Of a DNA stretch of 64,000 bases, positions 51,601 to 61,558 are shown piece by piece. The position numbers were made by a program, and so were the translations under genes. Position 1 is the stretch's first letter. Every line of letters begins with the position of its first letter. The notes beneath the pieces were generated by a model. The model was not told the DNA's origin, ran no database searches, and saw only the letters and a list, made by a program, of their open reading frames with translations. Source of the stretch: Neoarius graeffei. Its lineage: Eukaryota; Chordata; Actinopteri; Siluriformes; Ariidae. The DNA lies in contig NC_083590.1 in NCBI RefSeq assembly GCF_027579695.1, positions 19,361,799 to 19,425,798 on the forward strand, in the 5' to 3' direction.

Positions 51601-54600
51601 TCTGATGTCTCATCCGATTCCAGTTCTGATCGATGTTTGTTTTGGGTTGATCTTCCCTCGAGGAACCGAAATTGGTTGGTTTATTTTCAGTCACATCGTA
51701 TCTCCTCCTCCAGTCATCAGTTCTGATCGTTTTATTTGAAAGAACTAGTCCTTCTGCAAAACACTTGGTCACCTGTATTGTCACATTTTTGCTAACAAAC
51801 TGCTAATTAGGTCACCTTAACGAGTTTTGGGACTTCTCGTTAGAATCGTATCTCCGATTTCAGTTCTCATCGATATTTTGGGTTGATCTTCCCTCGGGGA
51901 ACAAAGTTGAGTCCTTTGTTGATGTTCCTGTTGTAGCCGTGGAGGTCGGTCCTCTCTCACATTGTCACATTTCGGTTCTGTTTGATGTTTTGGTCGTCAG
52001 GGTTGTTTTGATGGCAGGCCAGATGAGCGACTACGTCCTTGATGTTCTGGTTACAATTTCGTATAAAAGAAAACAAACGTAGTTGCTTGCCTACATGCAA
52101 CATAAAGAGTTGATAACGTTCTGATGTATTAACAGTGAGCAGGTTACTCCGTCTGGTGTCGCTGTTGACTGACTTTCTCATACTCCGTTAGAATGAAGCC
52201 TCGGCATTAAAAGCTGCTTGGTGAGAGGTTTATAAATATACTTCCTGTTTATGGATTTATTCACTTAGTTTGAAATGCGTGAACAGATTTCAGTTCTGTT
52301 GTAATTTTGTTTTTCTTCTCATGACTTTTTGAAATTTGCCATATTTTCACATCATGGACGGTTACAGTTTAAATCTGATACATGTGATAACAATAAGGAA
52401 ATAATCATTATCGGCTCGTCTGGCCAACAGGTGATGAGTTTATGCCCTTGTGTTGTCCGGCATCGTCCACATTTCACAAAGATCGTTACTACTTTCTCAA
52501 TTCTTCACCAATTTTTATTCTCTTTGGCAGGAAGGTAGGTCTGCCTGGGGTGCATATAGTGTCTACCCAAATTTGCATAATTGCAATTAATAATGAAGAT
52601 ATGGAGTAATTAATCAATCCCTAACGAGCAGTTTCCACACACATCGCTGCTTCGCCTTCAATTCTTCATCGATTTTTATTCTTTCTGGTATGAAGGTAGG
52701 GGTACCTAGGGTGCATATAACTTCTTCTACCCAGATTTGCTTCATTACAATTATTAATGAAGTTATGGGCTAATTAATGAGCAGTTCAACAAAAAGGTCA
52801 ATTCCTCGCCGTTTTGGATTCTTTTTGCCAAATAGGTCGGTATTCCTAGGGTGGATATCGCTTCTATATATAGCTTGGAACATTTATTGCACCCATAAGG
52901 TGGCCCACTTTAGATCGTTCCTTCTGGACTAGACGGGGCCAGAGTGAGCTACACCGTCACGGACGGTCTTGTTGAGTGAATTCCTGAATCATAACATCGC
53001 TTCACTTTACTGGGCTGTTTTTAAGAGAAGCGCTTATACAAGTTCCTGTACATGTTGGTTATATTTTCCCAGGATGCATCGAGGCTAGAGAAGTTCCATT
53101 CGCTTGCTCTGAACCTGGCACCGTTCCCAACCAACTCCTCACTCCAAACGTCCAGAAGACCCCTCCTCCATCCACTACACGCCAGGATTCACTTCCATCT
53201 GTCACTCTGCCTCCAACTGGCTCAAAGAAATGTAATAAAGACAATCCTAAAGGCCTGGCTTGTTCCCCAAAATCATCCATCTGCACTTCACAATATAATA
53301 AATACCCTGCCTGGCCCAGGTCAAAGCGCTTATGGTCCTTTCAGCCGTACCAGCCGAGACGCTCTCCTCAGCTTCCACAGCCGTCCAGTAAACCCGTCTC
53401 AGATAAAGATAATAAAGGGTCGCTTGTTGCTCCATCGCGGTTGAACATACCTCACACCTCAACATGTGAACCATCTGGGACTGGTCCAAGCCAAGCAGAA
53501 CCCGGTTCTCGCTCCACACCGCTGGGTAAAACCCCAGGTCAGGTGATTCCTGTATTTGAAAAGGTGGCATCCGACAGTGCTTATACAAGACGCCGTAAAG
53601 ATGGCGGTCTAGTCAGGGATCAGTCAGTGCGCACTCTCGGGCGTTCTCCTGAAACTGTTAGCACTAATATCCAAAGAGTTGACTCGGATCTCAAAGCACC
53701 CCCAACTGGAAGCGCTGAAGAAAAACAGGAAACGAAGCTTCCTGATCCCTCCGTCCAACCCCTGAACCTTAATCCAGATCAGTCAGGACTGCAGACGTCT
53801 AAAGAGCTAAATATCACCAGAAACTTGTCATACAAAACGTCTGATTTGCTAAATCCAAACGTGGCTGTGAAAAATCCCATAACTCAAGGTCGTGCAGTAA
53901 CCTTGAATCCGTCACAATCAGGAAATGAGCTCCGAACCAATGAAGCGAACTCGTCACCTCCTCAAAACCTGTCCACTGCACAACTGAGTTTAAATAAAAA
54001 CACCGCCACATTACAGGAAGTGAAACCCCTGGAAGAGACTTTACACGTTTCCGTGTCTGAGAATTCGCAGCAGGGTCCACCGGAGCACCTGCTCAAGTGT
54101 GAGAAAGAAGAAACAGACACACCCACACTAATTAAGAGTGGGGAGTTGAAGGGCTTGAAGGCTGAACCTGCACAAGAGTCAACCCAAAGAGTCTCGGTTA
54201 AAGAGCAACCTGAGATCGGAGCGATCACTGAGCCGTTGAACAGTCACAGGCCTGTAAAGGTAACAGAATGTCGTGTGTTCTTTGAAATCGCCAGTGTTTG
54301 TTTATGCTTATTGGTCTAATCTCTGTTTAATTAACATATGACAATTTCAACACCTTTTCCTGGAACGGAACTGAAAGAGCAGCAAACCTGGGAACATATT
54401 GTAAAATAATCAGCAATGATATGAGAGAAAGTCTTACAAAAGCCATGACTGTGGAGTTTTACAGCATAGGACTGTTGATTCTGATTGGTCAGAAGATCTT
54501 GGTCTGCTCTGCCAATAGCTTGGCTACAAGGTTTTTAGTAGCGTGTCATATTAAAGCTAGACGGCCTTTCGATTTCGTAAAGCTGGCAAAATTTAGTTCC

Positions 54601-55597
54601 GTCTGAAATGTGGTCATTGTGGTGATTGTTTATTTCTGTAATATCTCACAAAACATCAGGCTATTCTGTGGTCGGGGAGTTATTTAATTTGAGGGGATTA
54701 AAGCAAATAATGTGCATGAAATCGCTCGCTTTGCGCAGTCAAGCAGACAGAGGAAGTCCGTGTGTGCGCGCACGCGCATGCGCAGGTTTACCTTTGAGCG
54801 TGCACTGACTCTTCCATTATTCTGTCGCTAAACGAACAGCTGATCACACCCAGGTGCTCGCTGAGCGCCGATATTTATTAGTTTGGTCCTTCGTTTCCTT
54901 TCCTTTGTATATAACATAATGTCTTTTCTTCTCGCTTGCTTTCCGTTACTGTAGTCGGTCTTTCACGTTTCATTCGCACACTCACGTCCTCCATTTTTCT
55001 CTCCTGTTTCAAATTTGTATCCCACAATGCCTTGCGCGAATGGAGAAAGCCCACCACGTCATGCATGATGTTCTATCTTGTACTGGGTCATGGTGAAGCA
55101 GGAAAAAATAGCGGAGAATTTCGGGCCACATGACTCTAAATTCATTAATTGTTCTATTAAAAAAAAGAAACTAATAAAACTGGAAGTCTGTGATTCAAAT
55201 TCAGTAGCTTTCGGTCCACTAAACAAAAATAATTGGGCGTCGGGGAAAATTTTTATGATCTGCACTTAAAAAATCTGAAAGGCAGTCTAGCTTTAATAAT
55301 GCATCATGTAAAGAGTCATAACTCCTAAACCTGTAGAAAACCTTCCTGGTCACAGAAGTTTCCTGGTGTCTTCCTGTTTCCTGCTTCCTGGTTTTCCTCA
55401 CTGCTGCTCTCACTATGCTCTTGCCAAAACTCCCTGGTCGTTATTATGAGCGCTCAGTGGTGTAGTGTAGTGTATTTACTGTACCATTTATGACCAAATT
55501 AAGAGTTTTATATGTAAAACGGACTCTGGGTCAAGTTATATCAAATAATTGCAACAGCTACAAGAAATATACATTGGCAAAGCACATTAAAACATTA

Positions 55598-55651
<54 letters not shown>

Positions 55652-57315
55652 CCCATGGATTTGGCTTTTTTTTTAAATAACTCTGAACCTTTTCTGATAA
55701 GGAAACACTCTATTGTTGAGTTCTACATAAAACTTTCCTCTAGAGGGACAAACGAAGAGCATGAAGAGAGAAAATTGGAAGTCTGTGATTTGAATTCACT
55801 ATCTTTCGGTCCACTAAACAAAAATAATAAATTGGGTGTCGGGAAAAATTCTTCTTATGACCTACACTTGAAAAATCTGAAAGGCAGTCTAGCTTTAATA
55901 TGTTAATACGTAAATTACTCGTAAACAGGGATTCCTGGATAGAACGGATTCTCTGTATAATCATTGCTATGGAGTTTAGTTAACGTTAATGGAAGGAGTC
56001 TCTAGTGTTGGAGGTAAAGCTGAAACTTTTTAAGTTTTCCGGCATCTTCAGGCTAGAGGAGATGCCATTTCTTGGGTACGTAAGTTACGTTATTTTTCCC
56101 AACAATATTAGAAAATGCATTAGAGGTTTCTTTAATTGGTAAAAAAGTAAGTATTGGCAAATTACTGTGGTGTAAGAGGAATAAAGCTTTTTTTTTTTGC
56201 GAGCAGCACTGGCGCAAATTGTAACTCTCACTCAGGATCTTTCTACTTTATTAGTATTCGTATTATTATTATTCTCGTAATGTGTTTTTAGGACCCTATT
56301 TCTCCTACAGTTTTCAACCAATCATCACCAAATTTCATATGAGGAATACCTCTGGGCTGAATCACGTTGCTATGACTTTTGGTGCTGATCTGGATCACTG
56401 ATCTGGAGTGATCCATGAAAAATAGGATTTTTTTTTCAATCACTTATAACTCTGTCAGTTTTCATGATTTTTTTTCCCAAGCAGTGGGGTTTTTTTTGTT
56501 TTGTTTTTTTGTTTTGTTCAGGGCAACTTTTCCTCACTAAGCATCATTCTCTATCTCTTACCATTCCGGATCTATAGGGTACAGTGACCAGACGTCCCGG
56601 TTTGTAATGGCTAGTGCAAATTACTATGACTTTAGTCAGTTTTATTTTTTAATTTTTTTAGGACGTGCTGTTATAAGAATAGACTTGACCTTGCATCTGG
56701 CTGTATCGCACCACCTTGTAACTCCCCCCCCCCCCCCCCCCCCAAGTGTTTTTATTCCTTACTTATCCCAAGCTGGTACAATATTGTTTAAAAAAAAAAG
56801 TAATTCTAATTAGTTTTGCTATCCTGAAAAGTTTTGTGGTATTAATGCAGAATCGCGTGCACACATCCACTCGGGTGAAGCATAACGACAAATTCCTCCA
56901 TCTGAAAAAGTAGTCCCATCTCTGAAAGAATACATACAGCATTTTAATGAGGGATTTTTTAAATGCTTTTTACTCAAGGGTTTATAAATGTGAGTTTTTT
57001 TAAATAATTTATTTAACTGCCCTTGGACACCCATTATTAGTGACCCAGTATTTGTGTACATTTTTTGTCCTCAGTCCAAGGAAACCTGTTGAAATTGTCA
57101 TTTATGGTGGTGATGCATACTAACACTACTACTAAAGATGAGGTAGATGGAGATTACTGTAAATATTTATTTATTTTTATTTTTAACGCAGCATCTTTGA
57201 CATTGTGGTGCTTGGAGTCCTGGATGCCGTACAGTTAAATCTGTCCTGCTTTTCTCTCAACAGGAGAAGGAAGATGAGGAGGAGGAGGATCCTGTAACGA
57301 AGATCAGAGATGAAG
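41987..57315 (+). CDS. TIF1-type TRIM (RBCC) protein gene, 5' ten coding exons
   Basis: Join 41987-42143, 42337-42431, 42929-43061, 45132-45246, 45522-45638, 48456-48570, 50978-51124, 51208-51322, 53073-54259, 57264-57315; all splice phases agree, giving 744 codons with the gene still open. RING (residues 16-60: CAWC, PCLHTLCIRC, CPVC), B-box 1 (about 85-128; CSSCDD...WCVACQENLC), B-box 2 (about 134-165; CLIHKQEVVSSFCLMCDQLTCRKC), coiled coil (about 167-330), then a 396-residue low-complexity exon. The B-box 1 resembles TRIM24/TRIM33. TIF1 proteins are nuclear E3 ligase/corepressors with C-terminal PHD and bromodomain; those are not in the window, so membership is inferred from the N-terminus. 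Confidence 0.82.
42337..42431 (+). CDS. TRIM coding exon 2 (end of RING)
   Basis: Acceptor ttttgtacag, donor AATAAG|gtgagt. Last RING ligands ECPVCQEKYDP. Confidence 0.85.
42445..42600 (+). mobile_element. Tc1-like terminal fragment
   Basis: 'ggccttgcataagtattcccccc' and 'gattaaatctgtgtgcaattaatgtgtcacatgac' are phrases from the ends of a fish Tc1-like family; degraded. Confidence 0.5.
42670..42873 (+). mobile_element. Degenerate tRNA-derived SINE (V-SINE/HE-like)
   Basis: B-box-like 'gagttcaaatccc', then 'cagcaccaccgagctgcca', 'accctcaactgctcgg' and a tail like 'ggataaaagcatctgctaaatgcag'; a decayed copy of a fish SINE. Confidence 0.55.
42888..42927 (+). repeat. (CT)n microsatellite serving as the polypyrimidine tract of TRIM exon 3
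   Basis: About 19 CT units run directly into the acceptor CAG at 42926-42928. Confidence 0.9.
42929..43061 (+). CDS. TRIM coding exon 3 (B-box 1)
   Basis: Phase 0 in, donor CTCCAG|gtcagc, phase 1 out. CSSCDDPSVSAWCVACQENLC...AAHKTAEDTHGHYVHTV. Confidence 0.86.
43062..43400. other. Intron, nothing recognised
   Basis: AT-rich; no element end seen. Confidence 0.35.
43403..43587 (-). mobile_element. Third-type tRNA-derived SINE
   Basis: On the minus strand: head 'agccatggcctaatggttagagaaa', B box 'ggttcgatatcc', body 'gagtaaggcacctaacct', tail 'ggataaaagcatctgctaaatgcc'. Confidence 0.75.
43855..44740. repeat. Repeat-rich intron with two short inverted repeats
   Basis: 'atattccattcagcta' (about 43885) pairs with 'tagctgaatggaatat' (about 43929), and 'gcaatattgt' with its inverse at 44586-44606. 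This looks like the interior of an old DNA element, with no coding content and no ends I can place. Confidence 0.4.
45132..45246 (+). CDS. TRIM coding exon 4 (B-box 2)
   Basis: Acceptor tttgtccgtag, donor CACCT|gtagga, phase 1 in and 2 out. YLRPVMCLIHKQEVVSSFCLMCDQLTCRKC with the distal His ligands. Confidence 0.85.
45522..45638 (+). CDS. TRIM coding exon 5 (coiled coil)
   Basis: Acceptor gtctccttcag, donor GGAAG|gtgggt. LSHEAVGKQRKQILQMFQKVQQKSPSVQKSL; heptad-like. Confidence 0.82.
45770..46190. repeat. Interspersed repeat with 'ggaggtaaagctg', copy 1
   Basis: 'aacactcggaggtaaagctgcaaaatttaagtt...tcttcaagatggacgg' resembles 55920-56190 ('gtgttggaggtaaagctgaaactttttaagtt...atcttcaggctagagg'). 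Both end with 'ggtataagaggaataaa'-like phrases. Confidence 0.5.
46568..47900 (-). pseudogene. Tc1 transposase remnant, copy 2
   Basis: N-terminal helix-turn-helix piece (CKIAKNLWITSSMVHNIIK, 47601-48065 region), then a piece with PRSDESKVEIL at 46568-46981. The second catalytic site reads QQGNAK (expected D is G) and the PDLSPIE box is destroyed in this frame. Several stops and the 378-bp SINE interrupt it. Inactive. Confidence 0.82.
46992..47369 (+). mobile_element. DANA/mermaid-like SINE (copy k)
   Basis: Perfect 12-bp target duplication acctcagtccag (46980-46991, 47370-47381), inserted in the Tc1 transposase, so younger than it. Confidence 0.94.
48456..48570 (+). CDS. TRIM coding exon 6 (coiled coil)
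   Basis: Acceptor cctctctcag, donor ATAGAG|gtgcaa, phase 2 in, 0 out. LSDLEALQAQLCLDVKNTV...KKASKLLRDIE. A (CA)n lies 15 bp downstream. Confidence 0.82.
48586..48622 (+). repeat. (CA)n microsatellite
   Basis: About 18 CA units just after the exon 6 donor. Confidence 0.9.
49348..49464. repeat. 32-bp tandem repeat, nearly four units
   Basis: Unit ggagccggctctttcggctcttcttactataa; each contains the palindrome gagccggctc. It follows 'tagtgatgggaatttcggctctt', a phrase seen at ends of ZBED-like hAT elements. Confidence 0.9.
49743..50063 (-). pseudogene. hAT transposase C-terminal dimerisation remnant
   Basis: The minus-strand frame reads CIVAASVPPERIFSKAGQI then ITERRNRI, matching the conserved hATC dimerisation block (S-V-P-x-E-R-x-F-S-x-A-G). 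The rest of the transposase is gone; downstream residues come from the palindrome at 49830-49914. Confidence 0.7.
49830..49914. repeat. GC-rich palindrome with an inserted direct repeat
   Basis: Arms 49830-49863 (ggcgcaaagacaccgcgcag...) and 49881-49914 pair with one mismatch; the 17-nt centre repeats 'cgcagcgcctgaaaa'. Confidence 0.88.
50978..51124 (+). CDS. TRIM coding exon 7 (coiled coil)
   Basis: 49 codons, phase 0 both sides, donor AAACAG|gtggat. DVCRSEKERIEDRRRILERL...VLTFTQKVLDSNDHTVLLSCKKQ. Its acceptor tatgtgcag lies directly against a transposon and has a poor pyrimidine tract. Confidence 0.82.
51208..51322 (+). CDS. TRIM coding exon 8
   Basis: Acceptor cttccactcag, donor CTTCG|gtaaga, phase 1 out. 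IHHQLKDLLEQPAF...MMELYFHSNE, consistent with the end of the TIF1 coiled-coil region. Confidence 0.8.
51370..51960. repeat. Two diverged tandem units of about 240 bp
   Basis: 'cgtatctcctcc', 'tttgaaagaact', 'ctaattaggtca' and 'gggttgatcttccctcg(a/g)gg' recur in order near 51440-51665 and 51690-51905. Non-coding intron 8. Confidence 0.6.
52413..52970 (-). repeat. Interspersed repeat of unknown class, copy 2 (inverted)
   Basis: Reverse-orientation partner of 9473-10063 with the same module order. Confidence 0.7.
53073..54259 (+). CDS. TRIM coding exon 9 (long low-complexity exon)
   Basis: Acceptor atattttcccag, phase 1 in; donor GTAAAG|gtaaca, phase 0 out; 396 residues with no stop in the phase-correct frame, starting GCIEAREVPFAC. 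Rich in Ser, Thr, Pro, Gln and Asn, likely disordered. Two SUMO-consensus-like sites, LKCE (about 54092) and LKAE (about 54157), occur; TIF1 relatives are sumoylated, so this is plausible but inferred. A second long frame at 53052-53444 is out of phase and rejected. Confidence 0.8.
54550..55297. mobile_element. Non-autonomous TIR element, intron 9
   Basis: Ends attaaagctagacggcctttcgatttcg (54550) and inverse aaaatctgaaaggcagtctagctttaat (to 55297). No transposase. The last 120 bp recur at 55772-55898. Confidence 0.65.
55178..55898 (+). repeat. Direct repeat pair, about 120 bp
   Basis: 55178-55297 and 55772-55898 share 'ggaagtctgtgatt', 'ctttcggtccactaaacaaaaataat', 'ctgaaaggcagtctagctttaat'. 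The second may be a terminal fragment of another copy of the TIR element. Confidence 0.8.
55600..55651 (+). repeat. (GT)n microsatellite
   Basis: About 25 uninterrupted GT units. Confidence 0.95.
55920..56190. repeat. Interspersed repeat with 'ggaggtaaagctg', copy 2
   Basis: Partner of 45770-46190. Confidence 0.5.
56191..57263. other. Intron 9 remainder, no gene
   Basis: Has 'tttcaaccaatcatcaccaaatttcat', a phrase like that in the satellite at 40240, and a 20-C run (about 56727-56745). No exon recognised. Confidence 0.4.
57264..57315 (+). CDS. TRIM coding exon 10 (acidic)
   Basis: Acceptor ctctcaacag, donor GATGAAG|gtgatg, phase 0 in, 1 out. EKEDEEEEDPVTKIRDE, an acidic linker. The next exon was not found by 64000. 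Confidence 0.7.
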
Positions 57316-57607
57316 GTGATGTAAACACTTACTTTAGTTTGCATTTAGATGAGAACTGAAACCATATAAGGATTTAAGGTGTGATGGGGAAACGACCCAG
57401 TGACACGCTGCAAGTGTTTGATTATTTGGTGAAGGAAATTGTGAGTTTTCCCGGGGGGACATGCCTGGAACACCTCCCCAGGGAGGCGTCCAGGAGGCAT
57501 CCGAAAGAGATGCCCGAGCCACCTCAGCTGATTCCTCTCGATGTGGAGGAGCAGCGGCTCTACTCCAAGCTCCTCCCGAGTGACTGTACTTCTCACCCTA
57601 TCTCTAA

Positions 57608-58862
57608 TGGCCCTTTTCCACTACCCTTTTTCAGCTCACTTCAGCTCGCTTCAGCTCACTTCAGCCCGACACGGCTCGCGTTTCGACTACCAAAAACCAG
57701 CACGACTCAGCTCGTTTCAGCCCTGCTTAGCCCCTAAAACTCGCACCGTTTTGGAGTGGGGCTGAAGCGAGCCAAACCGTGCTGACTGAGGCTGGGGGCG
57801 TGAGCAGACACTCCCCTGTGCACTGATTGGTGAGGAGGCGTGTCCTCACATGCCCACACACGCCCCGCGAGCGCGCTGGGATCTGTAAACACCGCAAACC
57901 CGGAAGAAGAATAATTATGAATTACGAGAATTTCTGAAGCCTTATGCGCCTCGCCTCATCTATACGCTCTTGCCAGTATCTGTCCGCGTTGTCGGTGACA
58001 ACAAGCCACAGCACCAAGACCAGCAACACTAACGACACCATGTCCTCCATGTTTATTGTTTACTATTCGGGTCGTGAGACTACCGCTGAAAAGATCACTG
58101 AATCAGTGACATACAGAGCATCGTGGACGAGTTCGCGGAGCGCAAGGCTCGTCGTATGCCCTTCAAATAATGCGCGCAGTAGGCTATTGATGTTTTATTA
58201 TGAGCCATGTACAGTATGTCGCCTAATGTTTTTTTGTTTGAGTTACATGTTCGTTTGAAGGACTTAATGTACAAAATAACATAGTTGCACCCCGTAGTGT
58301 TGAAATTGGTAAACACAGTGCATTCAGTGAGGTTTGCACCGCCCTCCTTTTATTTCTGACTCTTCCTGTCAGCGTTGCAACCTCTGAGCGCTCATTCGTA
58401 TGCCCTTCAAATAATGTGCGCAGTATAGGCTATTGATGTTTTATTATGAGCCATGTACAGTATCCTAATGTTTTTTGTTTCTGAGTTACATGTTCGTTTG
58501 AAGGACTTGATGTACTAAATAACATAGTTGCACCCGGTAGTGTTGAAATTGGTAAACACCGCAGTTGCGGACATTTTGTAGCCTAAAATGATGTTATGAT
58601 AAGCTTTAATAAAGGGCCCGGTCATTTGCCCCGCCCCCGGCCCGGCTCTGACTTGTTCCGCCACTGTCACTGATGTCACTGTTTGCGCTGCTTAACGACA
58701 TCACATGACGTCCACCCACTTTCGCTAACTCCACCCAATGTGTCCACCCACTTCCAGCCAGCACGGTTCAGCGCGGTTGTAGTCGAAATGCAACTCCAAC
58801 AGCCCCGCTCAGCTCGACTCGGCACGGCACGGCTCAGCCGCGTTTGTAGTGGAAAAGCGGCA
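57608..58862. mobile_element. PIF/Harbinger-like non-autonomous element
   Basis: TIR tggcccttttccactac (57608) and inverse gtagtggaaaagcggca (to 58862) with 3-bp duplication TAA (57605-57607, 58863-58865), the Harbinger pattern. Inserted in the Rex3 RT, whose reading resumes on each side. Subterminal 'cagctc/gagctg' repeats; no transposase. Confidence 0.8.
58149..58560 (+). repeat. Direct duplication inside the Harbinger element
   Basis: 58149-58315 ('cgtatgcccttcaaataatg...gttgaaattggtaaacac') recurs at 58396-58560 with few changes. Confidence 0.88.
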
Positions 58863-59627
58863 TAAGAGAGCGCCCAGCCACCCTGTGAAGGAAACTGATT
58901 TCGGCCGCTTGTATCCGTGATCTTGTTCTTTCAGTCATTACCCAAAGCTCATGACCATAGGTGAGAGTCGGAACGTAGATCAACCGGTAAATCAAGAGCT
59001 TCGCCTTTTGGCTCAGCTCCTTCACCACGACGGACCGGTAAAGTGACCGCATCACTGCGGAGGCTGCACCGATCCGCCTGTCGATCTCACGCTCTATCCT
59101 TCCCTCACTCGTGAACAAGATCCCAAGATACTTGAACTCCTCCACTTGAGACAGGACTTCTCCACCAACCTGGAGAGGGCAAGCCACCCTTTTCCGGTCA
59201 AGAACCATGGCCTCGGACTTGGAGGTGCTGATTCTCATCCCAGCCACTTCACACTCGACTGCAAACTGCCCCAGTGCATGCTGAAGGTCCTGGTTTGCTG
59301 AAGGTCCTGGTTTGCAGAAGCCAACAGGACAACATCATCTGCAAAAAGCAGAGATGAAATCCTGTGGTTCCCAAACAGGATTCCTTCCGGCCCCTGGCTG
59401 TGCCTAGAAATTCTGTCCATAAAAATTATGAACAGAACCGATGACAAAGGGCAGCCCTGCTAGAGTCCAACATGTATTGGCAACAGGTCTGACTTACTGC
59501 CGGCAATGCGAACCAGACTCCTGTTCCGTTCGTACAGGGACCGGACAGCCCTTAGCAAAGAGCCCCGAACCCCATACTCCCAAAGCACCTCCCACAGAAT
59601 ACCACGACATGGTGGCACCAGGACACC

Positions 59628-60063
59628 TTAGGTTTTTGTTTTTAATCAAATTGCTCTCCTGGTATATTATTTAACGATGTTTTAGTATAAATACACAGGT
59701 GGTGATTAAAAAATGTTTAAAAATCGTATTAAATAATTTTTCAATCTTCAAAAGCGGCACGTGAATGTAATAACTTTGCGGCGCGGACTTGTCCCTTATC
59801 TACACCAACTCGCGTAAAATACATTGTTTTGGAATCAATAAAATAAATTACAATTCCACCTTCCCTTTGAACAGTTTTAGACCAAACTTCGTAGCATTTT
59901 TAGTGCTTTTAGGAACAAAATTTCTAATTCTTTTCTAATTCTTCCTCACGGTGAAGAAGCGATCGGCCACCATTTTGCCGAGTCACTCGAGGTGATTATC
60001 GAGAAATGGTGTGAATTTCTCAACCAATCAGCGTACGTGATTTTCTATATTCACCTGCGTATT
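59628..60063. other. Non-coding stretch, nothing recognised
   Basis: AT-rich, no exon or transposon end seen. Confidence 0.35.
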
Positions 60064-61558
60064 CAGGGCTTGACATTAACTTTTGCCCCTCCCCCCCCAA
60101 ATATCATCACTTTCCCCTTATTTTACGAGTACTATTTTTTTTTTTTTTAGGAAAACTGTAGAATAGTTGTGAATTGCAACATAAAATGAAGATCACACAT
60201 TGAGTTGAAGTTTGGTTATTGATTAAGTATATTATTAAGTTTGGTTATTGGTTACTTTTTACTTGTAATGGACAATAACAGTTTTATCCAAAATAGTTTT
60301 TCCTGCCTTTATGATTTCTACATTGGATAATGTAGAAATCATAAAATAGAAATCTATAACAGTTTGTATGAAGAAAACAATAGGGTGCCGAGACTTTTGA
60401 ACAGTACGGGTGTTTGAGAATATTTATATATTGGTTTTTTTTTTTGTGGTTATATCCTCCACCTCTAGGTTTAAAAAAAAAAAACGCACTGTCATGACAG
60501 ACAGGATAATGTTTGAGTTTAAAATTTAGTGTAGGTTGTGGGTGTTTTTATACAGACTTGGCAACCTGTAACTGAATCAGTGCAGCCGGTCTGTCATAAC
60601 GCAGTGGGGGGGAATAAACCTATAGGTGGATGATATAACAAAAGATAAATATATAAATATATATAAGTATTTTGCACAGGACTGTGTTCTTCCGATAACA
60701 GAAACAAAGCTCCAGCTCTCTCTGCTCTTAATCTTTTCTCTTCTTTCAGGATTTATCGTGCATGTCGCTCCTTGTTGAGGGTTTTTTGTTTTGTTTTTTT
60801 TTAATGCCAGAGTTGTTTGAAACCAATCTGGGTTTTCTGTGTCGAATAAGGAAGCGACTTCACCTGTAAGAAAAGCAAACGCTTTCATGAAGGCACTAAC
60901 TCGAATGCGAGCAGAAAAAAAAAGATTCTTAAGCAAAGTCTTCCATCCTCACTTCCGACTTTGTTTTTGTAAAATACATTTTAAATACAGTCGTGAATTT
61001 CTCTGGAGTTTTCAGGCTGAGCTCCTCTCTTCATATTCTTTAACCGCTCATTTCCTCATTGTTCTTGAAGCATTTGCTTCTTTAACATTTTTCTTGATAG
61101 CGGTGAGACGGTAATGCCTTTTATCTATTTCTCTGTTTGAGCAAGCAAAAACGGCACAAAAACTAACCATATTGAAGACGGATTAAGCCTTGCTTACATG
61201 AAAGACGGTGTCTGTCTGACCCCAGCTGTAATTATCACATGATGCATGATGTCATGCGCAAGGGGTCTATAAACAGTACGCGTACCATACTACAACAGCA
61301 GGGGATATAAAATAACTCGCAAAGCAGTAAATGAAACTGAGACTAAGAAAACAGCCAAGACGTAATGGCGGATACGTAGTGAGGGACGCTTTTAGGAACT
61401 GAAATAAAAGATCAAAAAGCCTCATTTTTGTGGTGCTAGTCTGTAATATATGCTCATTCCAACTTGCCTGGTCGGGCATGTCGGGGACGTATTCCACTTG
61501 CCCGAATGCGTGTTTCACTTGCCCCGGGCAATCGGGCAGTCCTTAATGTCGAGCCCTG
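60064..61558. mobile_element. hAT-like non-autonomous element
   Basis: Ends cagggcttgacattaac (60064) and inverse ttaatgtcgagccctg (to 61558). GTATT flanks both sides (60059-60063, 61559-61563), possibly the remains of an 8-bp duplication. Subterminal 'cttgcccgg/ccgggcaa' phrases. No transposase. Confidence 0.65.

Larger units (their letters stand above)
57345..59460 (-). pseudogene. Rex3-like reverse transcriptase fragment
   Basis: LLFADDVVLLAS (catalytic FADD, about 59340-59375), AGMRISTSKSEAMVLDRKR, QVEEFKYLGILFTSEGR, YVPTLTYGHELWVM, RRVAG-like (58834-59247), then after the MITE VEPLLLHIERNQLRWLGHLFRM and PPGRLPGEVFQACP (57345-57596). Broken by frameshifts, an 18-bp internal duplication (59281-59318) and the MITE. 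Confidence 0.8.
57345..59627 (-). mobile_element. Rex3-like (RTE clade) LINE fragment, split by a Harbinger MITE
   Basis: Minus-strand RT C-terminal half. The plus-strand phrase 'gatgacaaagggcagccctg' (59437-59457) corresponds to a site I recall as the standard Rex3 primer region. The coding order is interrupted at 57608-58862. 3' boundary near 57345-57450 is not exact; the 5' end is lost near 59627. Confidence 0.78.

Noticed and set aside
53052-53444. 130-codon ORF starting MLVIFSQDASRLEKF
   Set aside because: It overlaps TRIM exon 9 but does not match the splice phase from exon 8; the other frame stays open for the whole exon.
60737-60800. Acceptor-like 'ttttctcttctttcag' followed by a short frame, as a possible TRIM exon 11
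   Set aside because: In the required phase a stop occurs after a few codons, and it lies inside a hAT element.
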